Assembly: GCA_947396885.1 (NCBI GenBank)
Contig: OX377205.1
Coordinates: 71,830,969-71,894,968 of the forward strand
From: Heligmosomoides polygyrus polygyrus
Taxonomy: Eukaryota; Nematoda; Chromadorea; Rhabditida; Heligmosomidae
Direction: 5' to 3'
DNA: 64,000 nucleotides
Shown: positions 1-10,210 of the stretch, one piece after another
How positions within the stretch are numbered: position 1 is the first letter of the stretch
Layout of the letters: every line of letters starts with the position of its first letter
The notes under the pieces: model-generated
Told to the model about the DNA's origin: nothing
Seen by the model: the letters and a program-made list of their open reading frames with translations, nothing else
The model's database searches: none
Program-made: the position numbers and the translations under genes

Positions 1-369
1 GACTATACGACAGTTATAATTTTAAGTATACGGAACACGGTGGAGGCAGCCTAAATGGGTTTTTGGCCTATACAATGATTTGTGGTCGCTAGTCTATAGA
101 CAATACGGTTTCTTTCCTCCAAAAAAAAATGGTATCAATTCAAATAACGGCGCTATGTGACAATGGAGGGGTTGGCAAAATTTGAAAAAATATACATGCC
201 TAGGTAGACATTTATGTAAGCAATACAAAACCAGTTACCATTTAGCCGGAATGGTCCTCCATGTTGCTTGGGGGGGGGTCATCCGAGTGACCTAAGTAAC
301 CTAAGCCTGAGGGTTACAAATTACCTTAAAAATCATAAATAGCTGTAAATAGAGGAGATAGAGGTACCA

Positions 370-654
370 CTAACCTAGTCTGATATTGGGTATTTCTTCG
401 CTATCAACTGCCACAGCAAGAATAACTTCGGTTCGATTGCATTCGAGTTTTAATTTTACGTCATTCCCACTCGGACCCTTTTCTCGGGAGATTGGGCGCG
501 GACGACGACAGTATGGGCATTTCCTTGTTTTCCATAAAAGGCCCCTTTCAGACAAAAACTGGTCGAATTCCTCCGTGGTCATCCGATCTATTTCTCCCCA
601 GGAACCAAACAGTGTTATGTCCTTCAGGCTTTCCAGCTCCTCGGCAGCACACAT
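370..654 (-). pseudogene. Merlin-type transposase N-terminal fragment
   Basis: This open minus-strand frame of about 94 codons has an acidic helix-like segment followed by TTEEFDQFLSERGLLWKTRK, then a CPYC zinc-knuckle-like pair. The pattern F..FL...GLL....CP.C is also found in the relic at 4421-4600 in the other Merlin-like element, so the two support each other. Merlin/IS1016 transposases start with this kind of helix plus Cys pair before the DDE domain. The frame stays open upstream to 1029, but that part is translated from a duplicated non-coding repeat (704-974) and is unlikely to be protein. It may be an exon of an element gene whose catalytic part has been deleted. Confidence 0.45.
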
Positions 655-703
655 TTCACCTGGAATCAATCCAGGTTTAAGTTTACGATCACATATTGGC
701 TTA

Positions 704-974
704 AATTTGCTTCCAGATTTTAGGCAAGGGAAGGGACTCAGGGGTGTAGGCAATTTAAACACGGGTGTGTAACTCGGCCACACTCCGGAGTCCCTTCTCT
801 TGCCCAAATCTGTGCTCTCCTCCGCGTCAGCGGAGGAAAGCACAGAACAGATATTCCTCTTCTTAAATTTGCTTCCAGATTTTAGGCAAGGGAAGGGACT
901 CCGGGGTGTAGGCAATTTAAACACGGGTGTGCAACTCGGCCACACTCCGGAGTCCCTTCCCTTGCCCAAATCTG
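704..974. repeat. Tandem duplication of a ~109-bp foldback module
   Basis: Positions 704-812 and 867-974 are two direct copies of a unit that begins AAATTTGCTTCCAGATTTTA. Each unit is itself a foldback: GGGAAGGGACTC-type sequence on its left side is mirrored by GAGTCCCTTCCCTTG on its right side. Related single copies occur near 5318-5375, 8616-8710 and 9362-9400, so the module is mobile or has been carried by elements. Confidence 0.75.
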
Positions 975-1354
975 AATCCCTCCTCACTCCCATCCCCCTC
1001 GGCGCGCCTCCTTTTCCTTCCGAATCCACCCCCCCCCTCGCTCCAACCCCCCTCGGCGCGCCTCCCCCTCCTCCCTCCCTCCCACATCATTCACAAGTAA
1101 AAAAAATCTAAAAGAACTCTAAACAAAAAAAAACCATAAAAACACCGCGGCCGGACAACCTTCGCTTGGAATGGCTTTTCGTCGCGCCGTCTCGCGCACT
1201 CCACGACTCCGTTCTCTCTCCTCGTGCAATATCATAATCGCTGCAGGACCCACGTCCGATAGTAGGAGCACGCCCTTTAAAGTTTCCGGTAAAGTGACGT
1301 AGGTGAGCGCTTTTTTAAAATTTTCCTTATTGTTTCCGGGAATTATTCCCTTTT

Positions 1355-1400
1355 AACGAATCACCTAGGATGTTCTGAGTCGCATCCTAGGTGATTCGTT
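1355..1400. repeat. Perfect 18-bp stem hairpin inside Merlin-like element
   Basis: AACGAATCACCTAGGATG (1355-1372) pairs perfectly with 1383-1400 around a 10-nt loop. It sits directly inside the right terminal repeat of the Merlin-like element. Confidence 0.85.
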
Positions 1401-1584
1401 GAATTTTGCCAACCCCTCCGTTGTCACATAGCGCCCAAATAACAATTAGCATCAAAGCGACGAAAGGCTTGGTAGATATGGGGGGGGGGGGAGTTCCGCG
1501 ACAGCTGGCGCCTCCAACTGCGCTGCCCGCACTAATATATAGCTTGACACCCTCAAATAAACCAAAACATGACAGAGACCGAAC

Positions 1585-1883
1585 CTCGCTGTACTTTCTG
1601 CTCCACAGGCTTCAGAAGCTTCGTAAGATCCTTCAAGTCGTCTTCCTCCTTCTTCTTTTTTGCCTCCGCAGCTTTCTGGTTGTTGTTTCGAATCTAAAAC
1701 GATTGTAATAACAAAGTCGGCAGCCGAGAGCTCCAATAGACCTACCTGATTCTGGATCTGCTGAACATATTTCTGGTTTTGCGCACCCTTCTTGTTCTTG
1801 ATGCCGAAGGTCTTGTCTTCGATGATTTTCTCCTTGCGCTTTTGTTCGGCCTTCTTGCCAACCGGCTGCGCTTTCGGTGGCAT
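1585..1883 (-). CDS. ZC3H15: ZC3H15 / DRG family-regulatory protein 1 homologue, first two coding exons (partial)
   Basis: ZC3H15 (DFRP1) is a conserved CCCH zinc-finger protein that binds and stabilises the translational GTPase DRG1 in the cytoplasm. Exon 1 is 1883-1746 (46 codons, starting [20 protein letters not shown], then [18 protein letters not shown]). This matches the very conserved family N-terminus. A GTAGG donor follows at 1745. After a 52-bp intron (1745-1694, acceptor TTTTAG) exon 2 spans 1693-1585. It encodes a Lys/Glu-rich helix then [19 protein letters not shown] and ends in phase 1 at a GTTCGG donor. In the family this segment directly precedes the CCCH fingers, which must lie left of position 1; no finger is seen in 1-148. 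The Merlin-like element sits in intron 2. The gene is read confidently but the window holds only its start. Confidence 0.92.
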
Positions 1884-1911
1884 TATTCAGGACAGTGGGG
1901 CAGCCCTGCAA
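1884..1911 (-). promoter_or_regulatory. 5' UTR with strong splice acceptor (possible spliced-leader site)
   Basis: On the minus strand TTTTATTTTCTTGCAG ends at 1906, leaving a 22-nt leader (1905-1884) before the ZC3H15 ATG. An acceptor this close to the start is either the end of a 5' UTR intron or, as is common in nematodes, the site for a trans-spliced leader. No upstream exon is recognised in 1912-3342. Confidence 0.6.
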
Positions 1912-3334
1912 GAAAATAAAACGAATAAAGAGACGAGAAAGCCTGTGTAGGAGAGACCGCATAACCCAAGGCGATTTTAACCAACACAGAGAACAGGAAT
2001 GGAACGAGAGAGCGACGTCAAAGGCTTACTGGGACACAAAAAGAGAAAGTACTAAAACTGATCCTGGTGAGGCTAAAGAGGAAGGTGACTGCATCTCTTC
2101 CACACCTGAAAGTTTAATAGAGCTTAGATGACCTTCAGCAGCTACAATGTATATGTGTCCAAGCCCAATGTCTCAATTATAAACACTCTTGATCAAAGTT
2201 CTAGGGTTTTAGGAAGAAAAATTAGGATTGACCTCACTTCTTTCTAGACTTGTAGTCTGCTATCTGACCCTTCCAGAATAACTCATGCAAGTTCTCCTTT
2301 ATTTCGGGATGACATCTAAGCGTGAATTTGGTCGTGAAGTCGATAAACATTAGGACCTGCTCCGGTTCAAGGCAAACGGAAGCTGATGCTCTGCGGATAC
2401 GCAGACGATTAGTACCAGGGCTTTGTGGAAAGGGTAAAACATTAATTTGTCACATCAAATGTCCGCCTGACCCTCTTCCTGTTCACTCATTTTTTGCTAA
2501 TAGTCATCTCACGTGTCATGGCAACATTACTAGCCATAGGAGATGAAGACCTCCCAGCTTTCCGTTGTTCCTGGAGTAAACGGGACCACACTATGCTCTT
2601 AAAAGCTTAGTTTCACATCACGGTTTCAACATTTTCAGAGTATCGTCATGCCGTCTCCCTTTTTATACCTCAGGCGTCAATTTAAAAAAAAAAGAGCTCA
2701 TAACCCTACTTCAAATGTACTGTAGAAAGTTCAACTGTCCTTTCTATAGTTTTTGCTAGAATTCCCTGTTTCGTATCATGTCTATTAAGCAGCCGGCATT
2801 CATCAGACAAATTATGCACGACACAGTACCACCAGCAATGACTGGCTTAACCTCCAAGCGGTCCGCTAAACAGAACGAGGCGTAATCCTAGCTAGAGTGG
2901 ACCGCATCTCAACAGTCATCGAAATCGAACGTGTTCAATACAGCCATGTATCGAACACATTTATTCCATAAAAAACTGCATTAACGGAATCGATACAGAT
3001 TATGTAAAAATGATTGGGAATGTGAGTGTATACGCTGTAGCTATATATACGCTACACTCTTAAGTACAAGTCTTTGGAAATGGTGAAGACGTAAGAGTAC
3101 TTGTTTGTACCATGAATCTCATATCATATTCGAACAGCTGATCGATTTCAGGCTTTTTGTTGTAAATTTCAGTTAAATTCATTAATCATCGCTTATTTAT
3201 CTGCTAAAGAGCCTATCTTTGTCTTGCTTTTTAAGTGATTGACGGGCTGCTGCCACATCGCACCGGTAAGGTATCTAAAACGGATAAGTCACATCAGTTA
3301 ACCCCCCCCCCCCCCTATAAGCCGTGCTGTATAA
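1912..3334. other. Gene-poor stretch upstream of the ZC3H15 homologue
   Basis: I recognise no exon, RNA gene or complete mobile element here. There are only short chance reading frames, an imperfect AT-rich palindrome around 3023-3060 and a C15 run at 3302-3315. Confidence 0.5.
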
Positions 3335-3342
3335 TTGCTCTA

Positions 3343-4924
3343 TGTGCAATCCCAAGGGGGAGGGGCACTCCATAGTCACTTGTAAACATGTAGTATTTGA
3401 AGATAAACTCACACAACACAACATATGAAAGTGCTTACCTGATCCCTCCCGTTAAAACAGCAGGTCCAGTCGCCGAAATATTGAAAAATCGGCACTATTG
3501 TACTTTCACAACTCCAAGGGTCGAGGAGAGGTCGAAAAAAAATTTCGCCCAAACTTCGGCCAGGGGGGGGGGGGTTATTTGGAGTGCTGATCACGAATAT
3601 GACATCCGTTTTTCGTTTTACGCTGGAGTACGGTGGATTACGGTAGGTGCGGGTGACTAAAGCAGCCAAGGTCATGATCACCGATTCCGCCCAAATTTTG
3701 GCTAGCGGGATTATTTGGGATGCTGATCACGAATATGACATCCGTTTTTCGTTTTACGCTGGAGTACGGTAGGTGCGGGTGACTAAGGCTGCCAAGGTCA
3801 TGATCACCGATTTCGCCCAAACTCCGGCCCTAGTTATTATCTGTGGTGCTGCGGATGAGCGCAGCATGCAGGCGGTCCTGCAGCGATCGCCTGAATATTC
3901 GCAAATCAGCGGGAAAACATTTTTGCGGGAAACTCTTCGATAGGGGCTACGGGACATTATGTACGAATGGTCGCCGCGGACGCGGCGAACAGCGCGGCAA
4001 AATACGTCGCAATTGGGTGACTTCAGCTTCCGTTGGTATCTAGACCTGCATCAAAACTTGCACATCAATTGTTAGAAAGTGTATATAATGACAGTTTCAT
4101 TTCGATAGTGTGTCATATTTGCATCTTTTCCTGAAGAAGCACCATATAAAATTGAGCATTAGAATGTTCTTTAGTTTTGTGATTGGAACTCAATTTCTGA
4201 ACGAGAGTATGTTTTCTCGCAGCTCCTGTAACAGCAGAAAGGGATATCAGCAACTCAAACCTAGCGTCTGCAGCACGTCATGAGGCTCAGCTCACACGAC
4301 CGCAGCCGAGCTCATCGCGCACGCGGCAATCGCCATCGCGGGCGCGGTGACCAGCCGTACATAAAGACCGCCCCTCTTCGATAGGCGAAGGCTTAATCGA
4401 GAGATAGCAATCTAAGCATCATGGCCCTCCAGGCACTGTTCCACAACCGCCGCCAGGAAGAACTGCGCGACTTCAAGCTGAAGGACATCTTTGACAAGCT
4501 AAACATGGAGGCAGCCGATTTCTAAGAATGGCTTAGAAGGATAGGATTGCTCGCAACGCCTCTATGCCCTAATTGTAACGACTCCATGCAGATATACCAA
4601 CCTGCAAACCTTGGGCGAAATCGGTGATCATGACCTTGGCAGCCCTAGTCACCCGTACCTACCGTAACCTACGGTAAAAGCGTAAATCAAAAAACGAATC
4701 TCAAATTCGTGATCAGCACCCCAAAAAACCCCCCTAGACGAATTTTGAGCGAAAAAATTTTTTCGACCTCTCCTCGACCCGTGGAGTTGTGAAAATACAA
4801 TAGTGCCGAAAAATCTAATTATAAAGTTACATTCTCGCTTTGAATAAATAAATAAAGGCATGAAAAGGCTCCAGCAGGCCAGTAGTCCCACCCCCTCCCC
4901 CCCCCCCCGCTTTGGGATTGCACC
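3343..4924. mobile_element. Second Merlin-like DNA transposon with 8-bp TSD
   Basis: The ends are GTGCAATCCCAA at 3344 and its complement ending at 4923, each running into a G- or C-rich tract. They are flanked by a perfect 8-bp duplication, TTGCTCTA (3335-3342 and 4925-4932). Long subterminal arms follow: 3490-3660 is mirrored by 4615-4820, including GGTCGAGGAGAGGTCGAAAA and the TGCTGATCACGAAT block. The left arm carries that block twice in tandem (about 3535-3660 and 3661-3790). A transposase-like frame lies at 4421-4600 on the plus strand. The terminal repeats differ from those of the 149-1435 element, so this is a separate family. Length is 1582 bp. Confidence 0.8.
4421..4600 (+). pseudogene. 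Merlin-type transposase N-terminal fragment with in-frame stop
   Basis: An ATG at 4421 opens MALQALFHNRRQEELRDFKL, then KDIFDKLNMEAADF and a TAA at 4523. The same frame continues as EWLRRIGLLATPLCPNCNDS. The helix, GLL and CPNC pattern matches the fragment at 370-654 minus and the usual start of Merlin/IS1016 transposases. No DDE domain follows before the element ends. One stop codon breaks it, so it is not functional as it stands. Confidence 0.55.
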
Positions 4925-4932
4925 TTGCTCTA

Positions 4933-6130
4933 CGAGCATGTGGTCCAATCTTGATGCAGGTGCTCCGTAAGTGCCCTTCTTTTATGTTTCTTGGAATTTA
5001 TCCAGTACACATTGTTGTTGCTTCTCAAGCTTGTTATATACAGATTCTTAAGATTCTTAGAGCGTCTCCTTCAAAAAGACAATGTCTAAAAAAATTTAAA
5101 AACTGAAATGTAATTTTTTTGGGTAGCCGGCGCAGTTTGTTCATTCTGGAGTGTTATTGCTTAGTTGTCGCCTTTCTCTTCGCTGTGATATGCTTGCCTC
5201 TCCAATACCCCATTAAACGTTTGTCCATCCCCAATCTTACTTCAGCAGATTTACGCGACAAAACGGAAGAACGTGGGCGCAAATAGGGTCCGGGGGGTCA
5301 CCTTATAAAAAGTGGCTCAAGTGACGCATCCGTGTTAAAATTGCTTACATCCTGGAGTTCCCTCCCTTGTCCAATTAGGAAGCACATAAGATGCGGATCT
5401 ATAATCGAAACGAAGAGATGAGACTGCATTTACATTCACTTTATGTAGCTACTCGTCACGCCGGCCCGTCGCGCCATGCTGTGGTGACTCCCCGGACCTT
5501 ATTTGTGCCAGACCGTGAATATACTCATAGTGATCGACAGTTATGAGAAAGACTAACAAAACTTCATGACATATGGATAGACACGCAAAACGCTGAAGGA
5601 ACATAAATAGCAGAGATGAAACTTTGAAAAGAACGCAGATAACTAGGTAAAAACTTAAGGAATGCGAAGAAATCTGACGAGGTCGAAGTACAGCAGCTGC
5701 ACAACCAACCTCAGTCTCCTTTCACGGGGCAGGAAAGGCGTCCTGCTTCTAAGTGAGAAGCCGACAACACATACACAGGTGTAAGTTAAAAGAACGGAAC
5801 AACCACTGCGGGAAATTGATTAAGGAATTAGAAAAGTCAAGATCAGACACCAAGCGGGGGCTATCCGCCTAGTTGGCGCCAGGTGTTGCAGGTTGGCCCG
5901 CAACGGGTGTCAACTGGTCGAAGGTTTTTGTTATTGCGGCTTCAGCAGTTAAGCGTACCGCTGGAGACGTTCCCTGCAGTTACTAGTCGGTGAGTCTGTC
6001 TGGAGTTGCTAAGAATAAAGGACGAATATTTCAAAGCGCTAGTGTCGCAGCGAAGGTCCACTCTCTTCCATTACATTTGTAGAGCTACCACACACTTTTG
6101 AAACGGGAAAGTTAAAAACCGTTTTATATC
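4933..6130. other. Intergenic stretch with a dispersed direct repeat
   Basis: Nothing protein-coding is recognised. Positions 5313-5512 are about 90% identical, in the same orientation, to 8643-8830 (shared stretch includes CAAGTGACGCATCCGTG and TATAATCGAAACGAAGAGAT). Its first 60 bp is an inverted copy of the foldback module seen at 704-974. The remainder is unassigned. Confidence 0.6.
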
Positions 6131-6147
6131 TATTTATTTATTTAATT

Positions 6148-6440
6148 AGCGCGTGTAGCGCAGTCGGAGGAGGTGCGACTGTCGCGTGCACCCGATACCA
6201 GGTTCATGGTTCGGATCACCCGCCCAGGTCAACCAAGCCTTCCATCCCTCCGGGATCGGTGAATTGGTACCAGACTTGTCTGGGAAGGATAAAGCGCTGA
6301 CTTGTTCATCGGCTGGCCACCGCAAGTCATTGTATGGCCAAATACGCATTCATATCGCCTCCACGACATCCCGTAGAAGTAGAATGCGCTGGCGCATCCC
6401 AGAAGGGATTGAGTAACGCCGTCCTTTATCCTTTTTATCC
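6148..6440 (+). mobile_element. tRNA-derived SINE (family 1), complete, with 15-bp TSD
   Basis: The insertion is flanked by identical 15-bp sequences TTTATTTATTTAATT at 6133-6147 and 6441-6455, the hallmark of target-primed retrotransposition. The head begins GCGCGTGTAGCGCAGTCGG, an A-box-like tRNA start. A B-box-like GGTTCATGGTTCGGATC follows about 40 bp later. The body contains GGTACCAGACTTGTCTGG and ends in a CCTTTATCC-type tail. It gives a reference for the other copies in the window, most of which lie in the opposite orientation. No protein is encoded. Confidence 0.85.
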
Positions 6441-6648
6441 TTTATTTATTTAATTGCTCTCGGTGGTGCGCCACAACACCAAGGAAAAGGTAAAAAAGCA
6501 GTCATAAAGTAACAATGACAGCATTGTTACTAGTAAGATCTTCAGCTTAACCGGTTCCATGCTGAAATCAGCGACCGGCCCATCCCCGTATCACGGGTGG
6601 GTGCTGAGAGACCTGGAAGATATCGCGGATGTTACGTGCGGTCAAGCA

Positions 6649-6718
6649 GCGCCGGTGGTGTAAGGCGAACATCGCTGCCCGGAAAGCAGAAGATGCGGGT
6701 TCGAGTCCCGCCTGGCGC
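6649..6718 (+). repeat. tRNA-like sequence, probably the head of a second SINE family
   Basis: The 70 nt fold as a near-complete cloverleaf. The acceptor stem GCGCCGG pairs with CTGGCGC, the D stem GGTG with CATC, the anticodon stem CTGC with GCAG, and the T arm is GCGGG TTCGAGT CCCGC. The loop CCGGAAA would give anticodon GGA, but position 33 is C rather than U, and GGA is not a normal eukaryotic serine anticodon. A related copy lies at about 34146-34213 minus, and both continue into the same GCAAGAGTTTTGATCG sequence. A SINE head is therefore likelier than a working tRNA gene. Confidence 0.6.
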
Positions 6719-6829
6719 AAGAGTTTTGATCGTAACAAAACATCCAATAACAGCATATAGTCATAAAGAAATAACAGAAAGAATGTTCAATTTCATTCAC
6801 AATAGAAACGCATCTCCTTTGATTATTAT

Positions 6830-8287
6830 CAAGGATGTGCGGAATTTCCGTTTCCGTGTTCCGAATTCCGATTTCCGGTCATTTGGGCTCTTCCGTTCCG
6901 TTCCGTGTTCCGCCTGTTTTTGCTCCGGAAGGCGGAAACGGAAATGGGCACTGTTACACACTAGTTTTCTATTGAACACAATCAGCGTATCAGTTAAAAA
7001 ATTCTTCTTTATATAATACAATTGTGACAGAAATACTTTTTGACAACTCTAGTATCAATGGTCTTGAATTTGGTTAGACTACCAACAAAAAAAAACACAG
7101 AAATGGCAACGGCTGGGTGCAGGGCAAAATTAATGTACCACAAAGGCTATATGCGCACTGTATGCTAAGAAAATGCACTTAACATTTGAATGATCATAAA
7201 ATTCTTGATCCACTAGTTGCAAATGGCTACAAAGCTTTGCAAGCATATTGCGCAGTATCATGAAACAAAGGGTTCAGTGAAGGCTGTGGCATGCGGTTGT
7301 CTGCTTCAAGGTTACATCGGTGTTCCTGACCCAAGGTGCAAATTTCAATTTTTAATTTCGTCAGGTGTGATATTCATCCATATAGAGTTATGCATCGCAT
7401 TTTTTGATGAAGCATCACGAATATCTACCAGATGTTATTTTGGTTATGGTGACCTATTGAATTCTGACACAAAGTATTGCTTCGAGAACCATCTAGGAAC
7501 TGTCCAGCTGTGTCATCTTGGGCGTAGAGTTTCTAGGCTTGCACAGACTGAATATTCCTGTGGAGGTGTAGAGCCACCATGACTGATCAGTCATCCAGTT
7601 ATCATCTTAGATCCCAGAACGAATTCTCAGTACTAGTTTTGGTGATTATAGTGTAACTGCTAATGTTGAGTATGCAGATATCTGTGCAGTCACCACATCA
7701 TCCATAATGCCACAGGTTTCTAAAGGTGTTGAGAGGAATCCCTTTCCTGGTCGGAAAATGATCTATGTGGCTACTCCAGTTTTAGACTTCACCCGAGTCA
7801 GTTTGAATTGTGGTCCGTAAGTAACCTCAAGTGATTAAGTCGGTTAAATCTACCGCTTAAAAAATACTAAAAAATACCAGCATCAAAAAAGTCAGCGAAA
7901 AAACCCGTCGCAGAAGCTAGATATGAAATGACTGCACGCTGAAATAGTGAAAAATAATGAAATAAGCCCCTGAATTTGTTTTCGTTTGTTGCTCAGCCAT
8001 AGCTAAAAGGTTGTCATAACAACATTATGAATTCATGCTTCGCTATGTTATGTTATGATGAGGATGAGCATCAATCTGTGGAAGATTCTGCTGCTCGCAA
8101 AGTTCTGAACAAGAAAAGGTGCAAAAGAAGCCGCTTCTGACGCCGTTTCTGATGCACTTTTGAAAAAATGGCGAACATGTGTCATTTCCGTTTCCGCGTT
8201 TCGTATTCCGATTTCGGGCGATTTTTGGGCGTTTACGTTCCGTGTTTCGTCTTGCGCTTTTCCCAGAAAATTTTCCGCACATCCCTG
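6830..8287. mobile_element. hAT-like element, non-autonomous
   Basis: The left end CAAGGATGTGCGGAATTTCC (6830) and the inverted right end, which reads CAGGGATGTGCGGAAAATTT inward from 8287, resemble hAT termini (CAGGGATGTGC...). Both are followed by a striking GGAA/TTCC-rich subterminal zone. The flanking octamers ATTATTAT and CTTACTAC match at only 5 of 8 positions, so the duplication is decayed or my edge is off. A second copy of the left end lies at 63719-64000 and degraded copies at 26205-26306 and near 49800. The internal frame at 7217-7582 has no recognised domain. Confidence 0.6.
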
Positions 8288-8593
8288 CTTACTACTGAGA
8301 TGTTTGATGAAATCCCTCTAGGTAGCAAATGGTCTACCAATTCCCACGGTATCTACTTAGTCCTTCGCTCTTTGCAGGTATCAGATTCTAAAGAATCTGC
8401 GTTGCTTATAACTGGAGCTAATTGGGCTGACAAATCTGCTGTATGAGCTTTGCCTGTGCGACGTATTTGTAGGATGTGCGAACCAGAGTATCTGTGGTCT
8501 TAAACACTATCGAATAGATGGCCCTTACTGTCATCCCATGAAAGAGTGGGCTCTTCTCGTATCTTATAAAGGGGTGTCCTGTAGCCATCTTCG

Positions 8594-8830
8594 CTGACGC
8601 GGAGAGAGCACAGATTTAGGCAGGGGAAGGGATCCATGGTGTAGCTCAAGTGACGCATCCGTGTTAAAATTGCCTACATCCTGGAGTTCCCTCCCTTGTC
8701 CAATTAGGAGGCACATAAGACGCGAATCTATAATCGAAACGAAGAGATAAGACTGCATTCACATTCATTGTATGTAGCTACTCGCCACGCCGGCGCCATG
8801 CTGTGGTGACCTCCCCCCCCCCCGGACCCT
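8594..8830. repeat. Copy of the foldback module plus dispersed direct repeat
   Basis: GCTGACGCGG ... GAGAGCACAGATTTAGGCA begins a copy of the module seen at 704-974. It is followed by 8643-8830, which matches 5313-5512 in the same orientation. A run of C follows at 8811-8823. Another partial copy starts at about 9340. Confidence 0.65.
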
Positions 8831-8846
8831 GTTTGCGCCGCCGACT

Positions 8847-9012
8847 GTTACCTCTTGCTCAGCTCTTGCCCTAGATCGTTGGTCATGCTCATTTCGTGAC
8901 CTAGCTACACGCAGTTGGAGCATTCGGAGATGTCCATCCTGTAGAGCAAGAATGGGGCATCAGAAATTCGTCCATTTCTCATGAACATCGTCTTCTCAAG
9001 GTTCAGCTCCAG
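8847..9012 (-). pseudogene. RTE-type non-LTR reverse transcriptase fragment
   Basis: Translated on the minus strand it reads LELNLEKTMFMRNGRISDAP, then LLYRMDISECSN, one stop, and LGHEMSMTNDLGQELSKR. The motif of LNxxKTMFMRNG..SDAPF..N...I.EC..YVYLG.E..M.NDL is characteristic of the palm/thumb end of nematode RTE elements, just after the catalytic box. The fragment is interrupted by a stop and cut off at its upstream edge by the small MITE at 9018. It is non-functional. Confidence 0.65.
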
Positions 9013-9017
9013 CCTAA

Positions 9018-9152
9018 GGCCCCGTTTATACTTCCGACGCCGAGCTACGTGACGGCGTGTATAGTGGACAAATTGATCGATCGCGTCGCCCGATCAATGT
9101 GGCCACAATACCTGGCGCTGCGCGCTCGGCGTCGAAGCATAAACTGGGCCGC
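9018..9152. mobile_element. Small MITE with ~27-bp terminal inverted repeats
   Basis: GGCCCCGTTTATACTTCCGA (continuing CGCCGAGC, 9018-9045) is mirrored by GCTCGGCGTCGAAGCATAAA (continuing CTGGGCC, 9126-9152) with a few mismatches. The whole element is 135 bp and has no coding capacity. I could not see a clean target duplication. It abuts the RTE fragment, suggesting insertion into it. Confidence 0.7.
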
Positions 9153-9399
9153 TGCCACGTCCACGACCGAAGTCATCCAGCATTCACTCCTCTTGGCTAA
9201 GTTCGGCGCTGTGAGTTGGCGTCGCCAGCCAAGCGAAATAGTCTTGTTGCCACCAGTCGATCCGGTGCTTAGCGTGCTGATGCCCGCATCGAGATTGTAG
9301 GTGGTCGTGGAACACTCACATAGATTCGGTTTTTGTGATTTCCGCTGACGCGGAGGAGAGCACATAATTAGGCAAGGGAAGGAGCTCCGGGGTCTAACT

Positions 9400-10209
9400 G
9401 ATCTAACCTACCCGTTTAGGAAACCTAGTCGCTGCGCTGTGGGTACCAGCCTGTTTAGAGCCGTCGATCTTCAGCCTGAATGGCTTCGGGGATACGGTAT
9501 CACGTTGTCGATCCCCTCTATTCATATTGACGATGACGTCGTAGAGTGGCGAGATCTTGGTTGTAAGTCCACTGCTATCGAACTTCCCTTAAGTGATGAT
9601 GATGGGTAGGAACAACCTGTGCGAAAAGACCTTCGGTGACTTCAGTATCGACAGCGTCGATCGAATGTATTTTTCAAGTCAGCGAACGCTATGCGCGGCG
9701 TCAGCTCGCGGTTCTCCCATGAGGTTCGTCATTGTGTGGATGTCGTCAGTCATGAGTCGTTTACGCAACCGTGATTTTTGTTCGGCAGCTGTCTACCATC
9801 TGTAGCTCTGTAGTGCTATAGTGGCTTGGTTGTCCAGATTTGAACCTCGTTTCTCTTATTTCAGTCCGGTTGTCTAAAGCAGTGGGTGCCGTAGACATCA
9901 ACCCATGAATATTGCTTGGCTGTGTTGCAGCAGCAAGGTTACCCCATTCCACTCTGGTGTAATTCGGCACTGGTTCGATGTCATTTCCAGTAGAACTTAG
10001 AACGCTCCAGATCTCTTCTCTACTTGTTGAGGAAGTACAACGCCCGGCATTCTGGCAAGGCGGTTACAAACTGACGTTCATACTAGCTAACGTTTGAGAT
10101 TACTTGGTGTGGTGGATAATTTGTCACTAGTTGAATCTATGCCTTCTATAAGTCCTTTCACTGTATGACTCGGTGATTTATTGACTGCACCGTTACCGTT
10201 CCCGATTTA
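9400..10209. other. Region upstream of the SFT2 gene
   Basis: No exon is recognised. A B-box-like GGTTCAAATCTGG on the minus strand at about 9836-9850 hints at another tRNA-derived repeat. Promoter motifs cannot be assigned by eye. Confidence 0.4.
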
Positions 10210-10210
10210 G
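10209..10210 (+). promoter_or_regulatory. AG directly before the SFT2 start codon: possible trans-splice acceptor
   Basis: CCCGATTTAG ends immediately before the ATG at 10211. A spliced leader joined here would give a very short leader, as in many nematode genes. Alternatively exon 1 is preceded by a 5' UTR intron. Confidence 0.4.

Larger units (their letters stand above)
149..1435. mobile_element. Merlin-like DNA transposon, non-autonomous, with 8-bp TSD
   Basis: The ends are an inverted repeat: GGCGCTATGTGACAA at 149 and its complement ending at 1435, continuing inward as GGAGGGGTTGGCAAAATT with one or two mismatches. Both ends are flanked by the same 8 bases, CAAATAAC (141-148 and 1436-1443), which is a perfect target-site duplication. 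Merlin/IS1016-type elements make 8-9 bp duplications and their ends begin GG. Inside, the minus-strand frame at 370-654 resembles the N-terminal part of a Merlin transposase, but no DDE catalytic domain is present in the 1287 bp. It lies in intron 2 of the ZC3H15-like gene. Family assignment is inference; the boundaries are seen directly. Confidence 0.8.

Noticed and set aside
370..1029. 219-codon minus-strand open frame as one protein
   Set aside because: The upstream part translates a tandemly duplicated non-coding repeat (704-974). Only 370-654 has a recognisable pattern.
6649..6718. Functional tRNA-Ser gene
   Set aside because: C at position 33, an anticodon not normally used, a diverged copy elsewhere, and shared downstream sequence all indicate a SINE head.
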